In this document: in pieces, positions 12,806-20,187 of the stretch | How the letters are laid out: the number at the start of each line of letters is the position of its first letter | How positions within the stretch are numbered: position 1 is the first letter of the stretch | IMG/VR virus record: IMGVR_UViG_3300003324_000089 | Span: 1 to 20,187 of that record | Source: a virus | Direction: 5' to 3' (one strand) | Length of the DNA stretch: 20,187 nucleotides | Program-made: the position numbers and the translations under genes | Notes under the pieces: generated by a model | Databases searched by the model: none | What the model was told of the DNA's origin: nothing | The model's input: the letters and a program-made list of their open reading frames with translations, nothing else

Positions 12806-13638
12806 CGGAATCGACGCGCTACGCCGCTCGTTTCGAGTCACTTGACGGCCTAACAATCGTCAACTTCGACTTGAACCGCTACGAGTTCCAGCTAACGTCG
12901 CCTTTGCGTAACGTCTACTCGGCTGCTGCCGGCTATCCGGGTGAGTATGACCACCTACGCACGGGACGAGCGCTGCGCGAGATGGTCGACGCCGAGGTCA
13001 GATACGTCATCGTCAATAGCGACTTGAGCGCTCTAGACACTGCGATAGACACGCTGAGAGCGCGCCTATATCGCATCGGCTTCGGCAAGCTTGTCACAGT
13101 CGGCCATGACGGCTCAGAGCGCTTCTATTACGGCCGTGTGAAGACGCTGCCTGATATCGAGGTCGTTGCTACGCGCCCGCGTATCGTGCCGCAAGTTATA
13201 CCGTTTCGCTTGCACCCTACCGCTTACGGGGCAGTGCAGACTTTGACGCACACGTTTAACGCTTCGGGCGCTACGTGGGTTGTCAACAACCCTGGGAGCA
13301 TTGAAGCGACGGAAGTTACTGTCCGCTTGCGCTCTAACTCCGCGGCAGGCTTTACGAACCCGAAGCTTATAAACCAGACGAACGGCTATGTTGTGCAGTC
13401 GAATCGCGACGCGATAAGCGTCAATAGCGAGATTAAACTAGACCCGTCTGTTCCCGCCATTTATTGGTCGGATAATGACGGCGCTAGTTACGTTGACGAC
13501 TTCGCCAACTATGTCGAGCAGCCGCTTCAATCGCTCTTGAGCTTTGTCCTTGAGCCTGGAAACAATACGATAGAATTGCAAAGCGCCGGCGTCGTATCTC
13601 TCGACGTGGTTCTGACGTTTAACGCGCCGTACTTGTAG
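12802..13638 (+). CDS. distal tail protein (Dit-like)
   Basis: The 278-residue protein follows the tape measure with an ATGA overlap, the usual place of the distal tail/baseplate hexamer that joins tube to tip. It has an N-terminal beta region (YAARFESLDGLTIVNFDLNRYEFQ), then GEYDHLRTGRALREMVDAEVRYVI and a helix DLSALDTAIDTLRARLYRIG. A mid-domain (SERFYYGRVKTLPDIEVV, VPQVIPFRLHPTAYG) follows, then a C-terminal galectin-like beta sandwich (THTFNASGATWVVNNPGSIEATEVTVRLR..., LLSFVLEPGNNTIELQ). The two-domain plan with NpGs.eatp.v.i and l.pG.Nti fits Dit and related minor tail proteins. Confidence 0.75.
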   Translation: MTESTRYAARFESLDGLTIVNFDLNRYEFQLTSPLRNVYSAAAGYPGEYDHLRTGRALREMVDAEVRYVIVNSDLSALDTAIDTLRARLYRIGFGKLVTVGHDGSERFYYGRVKTLPDIEVVATRPRIVPQVIPFRLHPTAYGAVQTLTHTFNASGATWVVNNPGSIEATEVTVRLRSNSAAGFTNPKLINQTNGYVVQSNRDAISVNSEIKLDPSVPAIYWSDNDGASYVDDFANYVEQPLQSLLSFVLEPGNNTIELQSAGVVSLDVVLTFNAPYL

Positions 13639-13649
13639 GAGACTAGACG

Positions 13650-16358
13650 ATGGCTTTCGACCCGCACCCTAACCACCGCTTTACGACGGTCTTCGCGCCT
13701 CCTGCTACGCCGCTTGCGGGCACGACGCTTACGCCCACTGACACGTCGTTGTTTCCCGACCCCGCGAGCGAGGGAGCCTACAACGCTATTGCGTGGGCTG
13801 CTAACGAGTTTCCTGTGTTCGGCGTTAACGTCGAAATCATCCGTGTTACTTCTAAGAACATTCTGACCGGCGAGCTAACGATTAGTCGCACTCAAGAGGG
13901 CTCAGTTAATCGCGCCATTCTTCCCGGCGACTTTATCGCTATAGCTCCGACTGAGAAAGTCTGGGAGGATATTGAGCGCCGTATCGACCCGAACACTATC
14001 GTTTTGGGGGCGTCGACCGCTTACCCCGCGACTCAAGCCGGTTTTGCTGCTGCTGTTGCTGCGATGCCTTCTACAGGCGGTCCATTCAACGAAGGCGGCG
14101 GCGTCATTCGCATTCCGTCTAACACTGAGATAACGATTACAGCCTCGGCTTACATACAGTTCGCTCGAAACGGCATCCGCCTTGAAGGCAGCGGCCGAAC
14201 GTCTGTTATCAAGCTCGGAGATGATACGACTTTCGTGCCTGTCTACTTCGACAATGGCCTTAATGTTACGCTTACATGGTACAACCTGACTGCGAACGCG
14301 CCTCAAGGTCAGGACTATGTAGACATCTCGGCCGCGAACCTCGCGACACTTAACCTGTCTCGTGGCGACACGATTATCGTGGCGAATGTCATCGGTACGG
14401 CTGGCACGGATGCGGTAGGTTTTAACGAGACTTGCGAAGTTCGTTATATTGAGGGTCAGGGCCGCATCTGGCTGAACAATGCTTTGCGCCACACTTACAA
14501 CACCGCGCAGACGGCACGAGTAACAAAGCTGACGCCACTCAAGAGGTGCTCAATTAGCAACCTCACAATTGATGGCAACAACCAGCCAGGGTACCACCAC
14601 GGTGTTCTCGGCTATTACATGGTTGATTGTGAAGTGGATGTCTGGGTGCGTAACTTCACGCAAAGCGGCATTTTTATGCAAGGCGGTTTGCGCAACAAAA
14701 TTAACATGCGTGCCGAGGACCAGCACGGCCTGCCAGACGGCAACATGGTTACGAACTACTCTTTCGAGGACTCAGCCGGCGCGTTTACCTCTACAGGATG
14801 GTCGGGCTTTCAGGCGACGCTTTCGGATGATGCTGTTAATTTCAAGTTTGGCGCTCACGCGCTCAAGCTTACAGCGACCGTTGCTGGTGGCGAGGCCGAC
14901 GCTCTTTACGTAGCGTCTATAAGCGCGACAGGCGGCACGACAGGGCGCAAGTTCGGTGTCGGACTTTGGATATACGCCCCCGCGGCAGTTGTCGGCAAAC
15001 AAGCGCGTATCGAGATAGGCGAGTCTGGTGGTGCTTCTGGTGCTGCTCAGTCTATCGTTGCCTCTACCAATCTTGTGGCCGGCTGGAACTACCTCGCGAC
15101 GGCCGCGCCATACACTGTCGTTGCAAATGACAGAACCGCTATTTTCTTCTACGTAAAAGTAGCGAACGTTACCAATATCGGAGATACCTACACGATTGAT
15201 AACGTCGTGTTGCAAGAGCTCCGCTTGATTAGCGAGCTCCAAACTATCCCTACTGTCTCCACCGGTAACTGCACGATGTTCGGCATCGGAGAAACGGATG
15301 TTGACTTGACGGTGCACTCGCGAAAGAGCGCATCATTCGACGTGGAAATGAGTCGCTGTTGTGGCGGTCGAGTACGCGGCGTTTCTATGCGCGCCGCTGC
15401 TCGCGCATTTAAGATTGCGACTTGCGCCGGAATGTCGATTAACGACTGGGCCGTACACGGCGACAAAACTCCGGTTGCTGGTACTGGCACAGGAATAGCT
15501 ATTGTTTGGGAGTCGCATGACATTCACGTAGGCCCTGGGATGATTCAAGGTACTACGGGCGGCCTTGCGTGGGGTGTTTGGATTGAAGGCGGTGTTACTG
15601 CTAATGGCGTGACTTTCGCTGAGTGTAAAGACAACACCGTCATTGGCGTTACGTCGAAAAATTGCATAACTGACTTCTTCGTGTCGGGCATTGCAAGCGG
15701 CGAGCTTACGCGCCCGACAGGCAACAAAGCTATCGGCTGCCACTTCCAAACGATTGTCGATGACTCTCAGGATATGCAATACATTGCGCTTACGTCTGCT
15801 GGTTACTTCGGCACTGAGCGCACGAATCGCGTTATACGTCGTCTGACTCCCGGCGGTGTTATCCTCTCGAATAGTGCGGCTGAGAGCGATGTCCTCGCGA
15901 CGTTCTCTATTCCCGCATATTCTCTCGGCAACGGTGTTGCTAACGCGCTTCACTTCCGAGATATGGGCTACTTCCAGAACGGCTCGGGCGCGGCTTGCAC
16001 GCTGAGAGTACGCGTGTATTGGAACGGTGTTGCTGTTATTGACTTCACTTCGCCTAACATCGCGTCTAACAACTTCATGGTGTACGAGTTCACCGTGGAT
16101 ATGTCGATACTCAACAACACGAATGTTTACTTCTCCGGGACGTTCAAGATAAGCACGGCTACAGGCCTCGGTGTGGCCGGCTTCAATGCAAATAACACCG
16201 CTGCGGCTCCTGCGGCGCTCGACGTACATTCGATTACAGGCGTAACCGCAGCTAACTTAGTGACTGCACAGAGCCTTCGTATTTCGGCGCAGTCTAGCGT
16301 GGCGAATGCCGCTATTAACATGGTCCGCTCCTGGGGCGACCTACAGCTTGTAGCTTAG
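13650..16358 (+). CDS. beta-helix tailspike with inserted CBM-like domain
   Basis: The 902-residue receptor-binding or glycan-degrading tail protein begins with a virion-attachment domain (about 1-110, TTVFAPPATPLAGTTLTPTD...). A pectate-lyase-type right-handed beta-helix follows (about 119-365, e.g. GVIRIPSNTEITITAS, NGIRLEGSGRTSVIKLG, CSISNLTIDGNNQPG). A jelly-roll carbohydrate-binding-like module (about 366-523) starts TNYSFEDSAGAFTSTGWSGF and ends YTIDNVVLQE. More beta-helix follows (about 535-705, CTMFGIGETDVDLTVHSRKS, VTFAECKDNTVIGVTSKNC). The C-terminal beta domain (about 730-902, FSIPAYSLGNGVANALHFRD...) is probably for trimerisation. Catalytic residues cannot be assigned by eye. GGAG precedes the start. 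Confidence 0.8.
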   Translation: MAFDPHPNHRFTTVFAPPATPLAGTTLTPTDTSLFPDPASEGAYNAIAWAANEFPVFGVNVEIIRVTSKNILTGELTISRTQEGSVNRAILPGDFIAIAPTEKVWEDIERRIDPNTIVLGASTAYPATQAGFAAAVAAMPSTGGPFNEGGGVIRIPSNTEITITASAYIQFARNGIRLEGSGRTSVIKLGDDTTFVPVYFDNGLNVTLTWYNLTANAPQGQDYVDISAANLATLNLSRGDTIIVANVIGTAGTDAVGFNETCEVRYIEGQGRIWLNNALRHTYNTAQTARVTKLTPLKRCSISNLTIDGNNQPGYHHGVLGYYMVDCEVDVWVRNFTQSGIFMQGGLRNKINMRAEDQHGLPDGNMVTNYSFEDSAGAFTSTGWSGFQATLSDDAVNFKFGAHALKLTATVAGGEADALYVASISATGGTTGRKFGVGLWIYAPAAVVGKQARIEIGESGGASGAAQSIVASTNLVAGWNYLATAAPYTVVANDRTAIFFYVKVANVTNIGDTYTIDNVVLQELRLISELQTIPTVSTGNCTMFGIGETDVDLTVHSRKSASFDVEMSRCCGGRVRGVSMRAAARAFKIATCAGMSINDWAVHGDKTPVAGTGTGIAIVWESHDIHVGPGMIQGTTGGLAWGVWIEGGVTANGVTFAECKDNTVIGVTSKNCITDFFVSGIASGELTRPTGNKAIGCHFQTIVDDSQDMQYIALTSAGYFGTERTNRVIRRLTPGGVILSNSAAESDVLATFSIPAYSLGNGVANALHFRDMGYFQNGSGAACTLRVRVYWNGVAVIDFTSPNIASNNFMVYEFTVDMSILNNTNVYFSGTFKISTATGLGVAGFNANNTAAAPAALDVHSITGVTAANLVTAQSLRISAQSSVANAAINMVRSWGDLQLVA

Positions 16359-16371
16359 AAGGAGAAACACG

Positions 16372-16710
16372 ATGCGAGACCCAAACGAATTACACGCTTC
16401 ACTTGACGACGTGTTACTTAACACGCCGGACGAGCTTCTGCACGACGCTGCACGCGAGCGTAAGAAGTGGCTGTTAGAAACGCCGCAGCCTGTAGACGTG
16501 CCGCTCCCCGACGGTACGACACTCAAAGCGGTTCCCAGCGCTCGCGCGCCTAACCCCGTTCTCAGCGCAGACGAAGCCCTCCGTATCGGCCTGGCAGTGC
16601 GACACGCTGAACACCGGGCCGACTCGCTTAACATCCTGCTTACTCGCTCAGAGGCCGACCGCGCCGCTCTCGCTCTTGAGCTTGAAGAGCTGCGAGCCGC
16701 TCAGGAGTAG
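16372..16710 (+). CDS. small protein with C-terminal coiled coil
   Basis: The 112-residue protein between the tailspike and the hub gene follows AAGGAGAAA. It has an acidic, helical N-terminus (MRDPNELHASLDDVLL, ELLHDAARERKKWLL), a Pro-rich mid-section with a short beta turn (PLPDGTTLKAVPSARAP), and a C-terminal Leu/Ala heptad region (LNILLTRSEADRAALALELEELRAAQE) predicted to coil. I do not recognise a family. By position it may be a minor tail or tail-tip assembly helper. Its end carries the AGGAG site for the next gene. Confidence 0.65.
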   Translation: MRDPNELHASLDDVLLNTPDELLHDAARERKKWLLETPQPVDVPLPDGTTLKAVPSARAPNPVLSADEALRIGLAVRHAEHRADSLNILLTRSEADRAALALELEELRAAQE

Positions 16711-16712
16711 CT

Positions 16713-18977
16713 ATGTACTACGGCAGCGTCGCATACGGACAATACTACCCAGCCCTAACGCTCCCGACTATCAATGAGCCGTCGGACGCGCAAGGGGTAC
16801 AGGCTGTTGTCCTCGACGTTGACGGAAACACGCGTCTCGGTCTGCTGCCTGTAATCAACACTGCTGACACTGAGGAGATGCTGGACCGCATCGGTAATTT
16901 CGAGCTTATTGTCCCAGCGTCGCACCCTGCCGTGACTCTTCTTGCGCAGCGTCGCCAGCTACTCTTGCGCAAGACAGGCGAGGGCTATTACTTCAAAGGT
17001 ATAATCGAGGAGATAGGCTGGGACGACAGCGACAAGACGACGCCTGGCACGGTAACTGTGCGCGGCTCTCAGCACTCGCGCGAGCTTGTACGGCCGAAAG
17101 CTCGTCTCGGCACGGAATACATCAACGTCGCGCCGTCGACCGTTATCGCTGCTGAGATAGCGAGACCGGCCACACCTTGGTCTATCTCGCTAATCGACGG
17201 CGGGCTAAGCAACGTAATGACGCGTTACGACGGCTCTAGCCCTATGCAAAACGTCCTAGGGCTCTCAGCGCAGCTTAACAGGCACGTTCGGTTTAGCCCG
17301 ACAGCACGAACGCTCGACTTCGGCTCGTTTGGCGAAGTGACTAGCACGCTGCTAATCAACCCCGAAGCGATGACGCCCACGCCGGGCTTGCCGCTTTACT
17401 CAAGCGTTGCGCTTATTAAAGCCGTGCGCGTCCTTGAGGAATCCTCGAAGCTCGTTAATCGCGTCTTTCCCCTGGGCGCAGGCGAAGCAAACAACCGCTT
17501 CGGCCTCGGCTCGAACCTTGTTAACGCTGTCTACACGACGCGTATAGCGCCTTACACCGTGCATTCGCTTCTGGGCCCTAAAGGCGATTGGCAATACTAC
17601 ATCGAAGACGCTGCTAGCCAGGCGTCATATGGCCTAGAGGAAGAGTTTCTTAACGTCAAAGACGTTGGCCCGCTAAGTGAGTCGGCCGGCGCGTTCGAGC
17701 TTGCGGCTAACGCGATTTATGACATCGCTTCGACGTATCTGGCGCGTAACTCGCAGCCGCAGACGACATACGAAGTTGACGTTGTGACGCTAACGCCGTG
17801 GTTCTCTGTTGGTAATGTCTTCCCTGTTCGCTATAAAGGCATCGTTACTGAGCCTACGGGCAAGCGCGTCTACAAGAGCATTAACGCTAACCTTGTCGTG
17901 CTCAGCAAGCGTCGCACAATCGGCCCCGACGGCATTACGCAATGGAAGCTCTTGCTTAGCACTGTTGCGAAGTGGCGTGAGACTGACCAGGAGCTTATAG
18001 TAGGCGCAATAGAAGACTTGGCTAATGTCAAGGTAAGTGTGAAGCCTTACACGCACACTCGAACGTTTGTCGGCGCTCGTCAGTCGATACAAAACAGCGG
18101 CAGCAAATGGGCTACGCTTCAAGTGCGCATTAGCGACAGGGTTCGCTATGTGCTTGATGCTCGTTTCAACCTACAGCTATTCCCGCTTAAGTCGAGCGTC
18201 ACGACAACTAGCGACCCCGGCAGCACCTCTAGCGGCGCGTCTAGTGTCAGTACGACGCCCTCTGGTGGTAGCAGCACCTCTGGCGCGTCAAGCACTTCGA
18301 CAACCCCTAGCGGTGGCGGCGCTACTTCGGGAGCGTCGTCTACCTCGACGTCCGGGACCGGCGGCCACCAGCACACGGTGCCTGCCGCTAACTTCGCGGG
18401 CTCGACTGCCGGCCCTAGTGGTACGGTGTTCGTGTCAACGTTCGGCCACGGACACACAGAGACCGGCGTATCTACGCTAGGTGATACGGTCTCAACGACT
18501 GTGCCTAACAGCACGCATACGCACTCTGCGCTTAGCGCTTCTGGTTCGTCTGTAAGCGCAACGACTTCGACCGAGAGCGCAGGCGCGCACTCGCACAACA
18601 TCGACCACACGCACTCGACGCCTGCGCACCAGCACAACATAGACCACACTCACAGCACGCCTAACCACAGCCACAACATCGACCACACGCACTCGATTAG
18701 TGGACACACTCACGCGCTCGTTTACGGCATCTTTGAGTCGACCTTGCCCGCAGCGCCGCAAGTGACTATCTGGAAGAATGGCGTGCAGATTTACGGGCCG
18801 ACTGACGCTAACGTTGTCGAGGCGGACTTTGCGCAATACTTCCAAGATGCTCAAGGCCGGCCTATCTGGGGCACGCATACGCTTGAGATTCGCAAGGCAG
18901 CTTCGTCCCCTGATACAATAGATGTCATACCCGACATTGAGCTTCTATTAGTCGCGACGGCTCTTGAGCCGAGTTAG
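16713..18977 (+). CDS. tail hub protein fused to His-rich fibre (Gp37-like)
   Basis: In this 754-residue protein, residues 1-480 resemble the ReqiPepy6 Gp37-like/endopeptidase-tail hub family: GVQAVVLDVDGNTRLGLLP, FELIVPASHPAVTLL, LLLRKTGEGYYFKGIIEEI, VTVRGSQHSRELVRPKARLG, and later TYEVDVVTLTPWFSVGNVFPV. Then comes a Ser/Thr/Gly/Pro linker with three 16-residue repeats (507-about 550). A fibre section with ten HxH motifs follows (HQH, HGH, HTH, HSH, ...), including three 13-residue repeats of the type AHSHNIDHTHSTP (625-663). A beta-rich tip (ALVYGIFESTLPAAPQVTIW... HTLEIRKAA) closes it. HxH in T4 long-tail-fibre gp37 binds iron in a trimeric needle, and a similar metal-filled needle is inferred here. 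Start uses AGGAG inside the previous gene. Confidence 0.8.
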   Translation: MYYGSVAYGQYYPALTLPTINEPSDAQGVQAVVLDVDGNTRLGLLPVINTADTEEMLDRIGNFELIVPASHPAVTLLAQRRQLLLRKTGEGYYFKGIIEEIGWDDSDKTTPGTVTVRGSQHSRELVRPKARLGTEYINVAPSTVIAAEIARPATPWSISLIDGGLSNVMTRYDGSSPMQNVLGLSAQLNRHVRFSPTARTLDFGSFGEVTSTLLINPEAMTPTPGLPLYSSVALIKAVRVLEESSKLVNRVFPLGAGEANNRFGLGSNLVNAVYTTRIAPYTVHSLLGPKGDWQYYIEDAASQASYGLEEEFLNVKDVGPLSESAGAFELAANAIYDIASTYLARNSQPQTTYEVDVVTLTPWFSVGNVFPVRYKGIVTEPTGKRVYKSINANLVVLSKRRTIGPDGITQWKLLLSTVAKWRETDQELIVGAIEDLANVKVSVKPYTHTRTFVGARQSIQNSGSKWATLQVRISDRVRYVLDARFNLQLFPLKSSVTTTSDPGSTSSGASSVSTTPSGGSSTSGASSTSTTPSGGGATSGASSTSTSGTGGHQHTVPAANFAGSTAGPSGTVFVSTFGHGHTETGVSTLGDTVSTTVPNSTHTHSALSASGSSVSATTSTESAGAHSHNIDHTHSTPAHQHNIDHTHSTPNHSHNIDHTHSISGHTHALVYGIFESTLPAAPQVTIWKNGVQIYGPTDANVVEADFAQYFQDAQGRPIWGTHTLEIRKAASSPDTIDVIPDIELLLVATALEPS
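18231..18362 (+). repeat. 48-base tandem repeat coding a Ser/Thr/Gly linker
   Basis: Two full units (18231-18278, 18279-18326) and a third diverging one (from 18327) encode SGASSVSTTPSGGSST, SGASSTSTTPSGGGAT and SGASSTSTSGTGG. Synonymous changes between units show the repeats are not very recent. The segment joins hub and fibre parts of the protein. Confidence 0.8.
18585..18701 (+). repeat. three 39-base repeats coding HxH-rich fibre units
   Basis: Units at 18585-18623, 18624-18662 and 18663-18701 encode AHSHNIDHTHSTP, AHQHNIDHTHSTP and NHSHNIDHTHSIS. Each carries two HxH motifs, and a fourth partial motif GHTHA follows. The unit length is 13 residues with conserved NIDHTH. Confidence 0.85.
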
Positions 18978-18986
18978 GAGAAGGTT

Positions 18987-19274
18987 ATGGAGCCTTATGT
19001 TCGCATCACAAGCGTAAGCGAGGATCCCGACGCAATACGCGTGTACTACTTCACACGCGCCACGCTTGAGGACGACGGCGCCGGTGGAGTAGTCGTGTTA
19101 GAGCGCGGCGTTAACGTGCTCAGCAACGGTGAGACAACGCGCGTGCCCAAAGAGTGGACAGAGGACGAGATTAAAGCGCACGTCAAAGCGGCTGCTCTTG
19201 CTCGCGCTAAGAACCTTGAGGAAGCGCACAGGAAAGAACACGAAGCACCCCACCCGTTAGTAGGAGAAATCTAA
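18987..19274 (+). CDS. small tail-region protein, unknown
   Basis: The 95-residue protein follows TTAGGAGAAGG. It has a predicted beta-rich N-terminus (VRITSVSEDPDAIRVYYFTRAT, GVVVLERGVNVLSNGET) and a helical Ala/Lys/Glu-rich C-terminus (EDEIKAHVKAAALARAKNLEEAHRKEHE). No family is recognised. Such small proteins after tail genes are often minor virion or assembly factors, which is inference. Its stop TAA overlaps the next start (TAATG). Confidence 0.65.
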   Translation: MEPYVRITSVSEDPDAIRVYYFTRATLEDDGAGGVVVLERGVNVLSNGETTRVPKEWTEDEIKAHVKAAALARAKNLEEAHRKEHEAPHPLVGEI

Positions 19275-19480
19275 TGCCAGACGAAGCAACGCATCCCGAA
19301 CAGCCCCACATCCACGGCTCGCGCATCTTGATAGCTTGGCTTGACGAGCGCGGAGTCGTATCGTCTTACGGCGTCGGCCTGACCAACCATCAGTGTGCAG
19401 AGATTTGCCGCATGTTAGCGGCCGATTTCGAGAAATGGGCCGAGGCCGACTTGAACAAAGTTAACGAGCACAAGTCCTGA
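19274..19480 (+). CDS. small unknown protein (68 aa)
   Basis: The start overlaps the previous stop by one base (TAATG), with AGGAG about 8 bases upstream. The protein begins MPDEATHPEQPHIHGSR, contains a probable strand (ILIAWLDERGVVSSYGVGL) and a helix (NHQCAEICRMLAADFEKWAEADL). It is not recognised. Compact alpha/beta character and codon use match the neighbours, so it is probably real. Confidence 0.6.
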   Translation: MPDEATHPEQPHIHGSRILIAWLDERGVVSSYGVGLTNHQCAEICRMLAADFEKWAEADLNKVNEHKS

Positions 19481-19495
19481 GCCATGGAGAATCAC

Positions 19496-20017
19496 ATGCC
19501 GCTATGGAGACTTCTGCACATTAAAGCGCCTCGCGGGGCGCTTCGCTATATCGAGTTCTTGCCGCTGATAGCGTTTATTGCTATCGGCGTGTACTTGACT
19601 CGGCCTAAGAGCGCTGAGGTTACGGTCTCAGAGTTCAAGCCGATAGAGCTTAAGCCGTTCAAGCTCGTTAACCCTGGGCCGTTTGCGCCTGGAGAATCTA
19701 TCGTTATTGAGAACGGCTTGTGTAACAAGTCGGAGATGGATACATCTCTCGACATTACGCTGGGTTTACAGCGAGGGGGTGCCGACCCGGTTATCGACCC
19801 GCAGCAAGTCAAACTCTTCGACACAGTTTCCTACCCTATTCGCGCGAAGACTTGTCTGGCAGATAGCGGGCCGAGACTCGTTAAACTGCCTGACAATTTA
19901 ACCACAGGTAGGTGGCGCCTTTATGCTATAATAGTCGCGCGTGGTAAGTCGTCTCTTGAGATGCAACGTGAGACTATTCTATCTGCGGACTTTAACGTTC
20001 AACCTCGCGGCCCGTAA
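19496..20017 (+). CDS. single-pass membrane-anchored protein, unknown
   Basis: I start the 173-residue protein at ATG 19496, with GGAG 6 bases before, in preference to ATG 19484, which has no clear site. A basic N-terminus (WRLLHIKAPRGALRY) precedes one membrane segment (about FLPLIAFIAIGVYLT). The rest is soluble and beta-rich: PFAPGESIVIENGLCNKSEMDTSLDITLGL, then YPIRAKTCLADSGPRLVKLPDNL and WRLYAIIVARG. That gives an Ig-like fold on the outer face if the positive-inside rule holds. Two Cys (in GLCNK and KTCLAD) could bridge. It could be a lysis, superinfection or envelope-modifying protein. No enzyme motif is seen. Confidence 0.65.
   Translation: MPLWRLLHIKAPRGALRYIEFLPLIAFIAIGVYLTRPKSAEVTVSEFKPIELKPFKLVNPGPFAPGESIVIENGLCNKSEMDTSLDITLGLQRGGADPVIDPQQVKLFDTVSYPIRAKTCLADSGPRLVKLPDNLTTGRWRLYAIIVARGKSSLEMQRETILSADFNVQPRGP
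19924..19932 (+). promoter_or_regulatory. possible extended -10 promoter (TGCTATAAT)
   Basis: TGC-TATAAT is an exact extended -10 box inside the membrane protein gene, about 100 bases before the next start. No good -35 exists at 16-18 bases, but extended -10 promoters can do without one. It could drive the genes beyond the window end. Confidence 0.35.
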
Positions 20018-20035
20018 CAACTTAGGAGGGTAGGA

Positions 20036-20187
20036 ATGGAGGCGGTATTCTACGAGGCTCTAAGGGCGGCCATTGTTGCCGGCATTTGCTATTGCTTGTA
20101 TCCGCCTAATATCACAAAGGCAGCGCGTGCAATTCGCGGGCACTTTGACAGGCTGGATGAACTGGAGGAGCGCATCGAAACTCATAT
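20036..20187 (+). CDS. membrane protein, 5' part (runs past window end)
   Basis: A strong TTAGGAGGG site precedes ATG 20036. The visible 50 residues have a short acidic start (MEAVFYEALR), one hydrophobic segment (AAIVAGICYCLYPP) and an amphipathic charged helix (FDRLDELEERIETH). A small membrane protein of this kind after tail genes may be a holin or lysis accessory. The C-terminus is outside the window, so the identity stays open. Confidence 0.6.
   Translation, partial: MEAVFYEALRAAIVAGICYCLYPPNITKAARAIRGHFDRLDELEERIETH

Noticed and set aside
15333-16229. Minus-strand open frame of 298 codons inside the tailspike gene
   Set aside because: It mirrors the coding frame of the tailspike, is Arg/Ser/Val-rich without recognisable motifs, and the whole module runs on the + strand.

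Overview
This window is the structural (late) module of a tailed phage with a siphovirus (long, non-contractile tail) layout. All recognisable genes are on the + strand and packed head to tail, with many 4-bp ATGA overlaps. The small and large terminase subunits, the HeH/LEM-type protein, the connector and the Gp37-like hub protein resemble actinobacteriophage proteins as I remember them. The moderately high GC content and GAGG/GGAGG ribosome sites fit that. An actinobacterial host is therefore likely, but the genus cannot be read from this sequence, and I see no integrase or host gene.

Layout: 1-2900 packaging (terS at 62, a small Cys/His protein at 495, terL at 812, a small unknown at 2434, a small membrane protein at 2687). 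2894-3071 is a 178-bp non-coding leader with a promoter, an exceptionally strong Shine-Dalgarno and a 10-bp hairpin. 3072-7384 is the head (portal, a tiny DUF2292-like gene, a second promoter and structured leader, prohead protease, HK97-fold capsid, probable decoration protein). 7413-9251 holds the HeH/LEM protein, head-tail adaptor, a small connector candidate and the tail terminator. 9248-12805 holds a small conserved protein, two paralogous tail-tube-like proteins, the tail assembly chaperone pair made by -1 frameshifting, and a short tape measure. 12802-18977 holds the distal tail protein, a beta-helix tailspike, a small coiled-coil protein and the hub/fibre protein with a His-rich needle. 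18987-20187 holds small unknowns and two membrane-anchored proteins, the last cut by the window end.

Role together: the terminase packages DNA through the portal into a capsid matured by the protease. The connector and tail terminator join it to a tube whose length is set by the tape measure (about 525 residues, predicting a tail near 80 nm). The distal tail, spike and hub proteins form the host-recognition tip.

The most unusual material is non-coding. Two intergenic promoters, upstream of portal and of protease, share the element TGCGCTATMGT about 18-19 bases after the start of a TTGAC box. The protease promoter leads straight into a roughly 90-nt structured leader ending in a terminator-like hairpin. 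That hairpin contains the protease Shine-Dalgarno, so it looks like an attenuator, a translational switch or a small RNA. Also notable are a CCCAAAT frameshift site with a well-spaced hairpin, ten HxH motifs in the hub/fibre protein, and a carbohydrate-binding-like domain apparently inserted into the tailspike beta-helix. There is no gene-free stretch above 300 bases.
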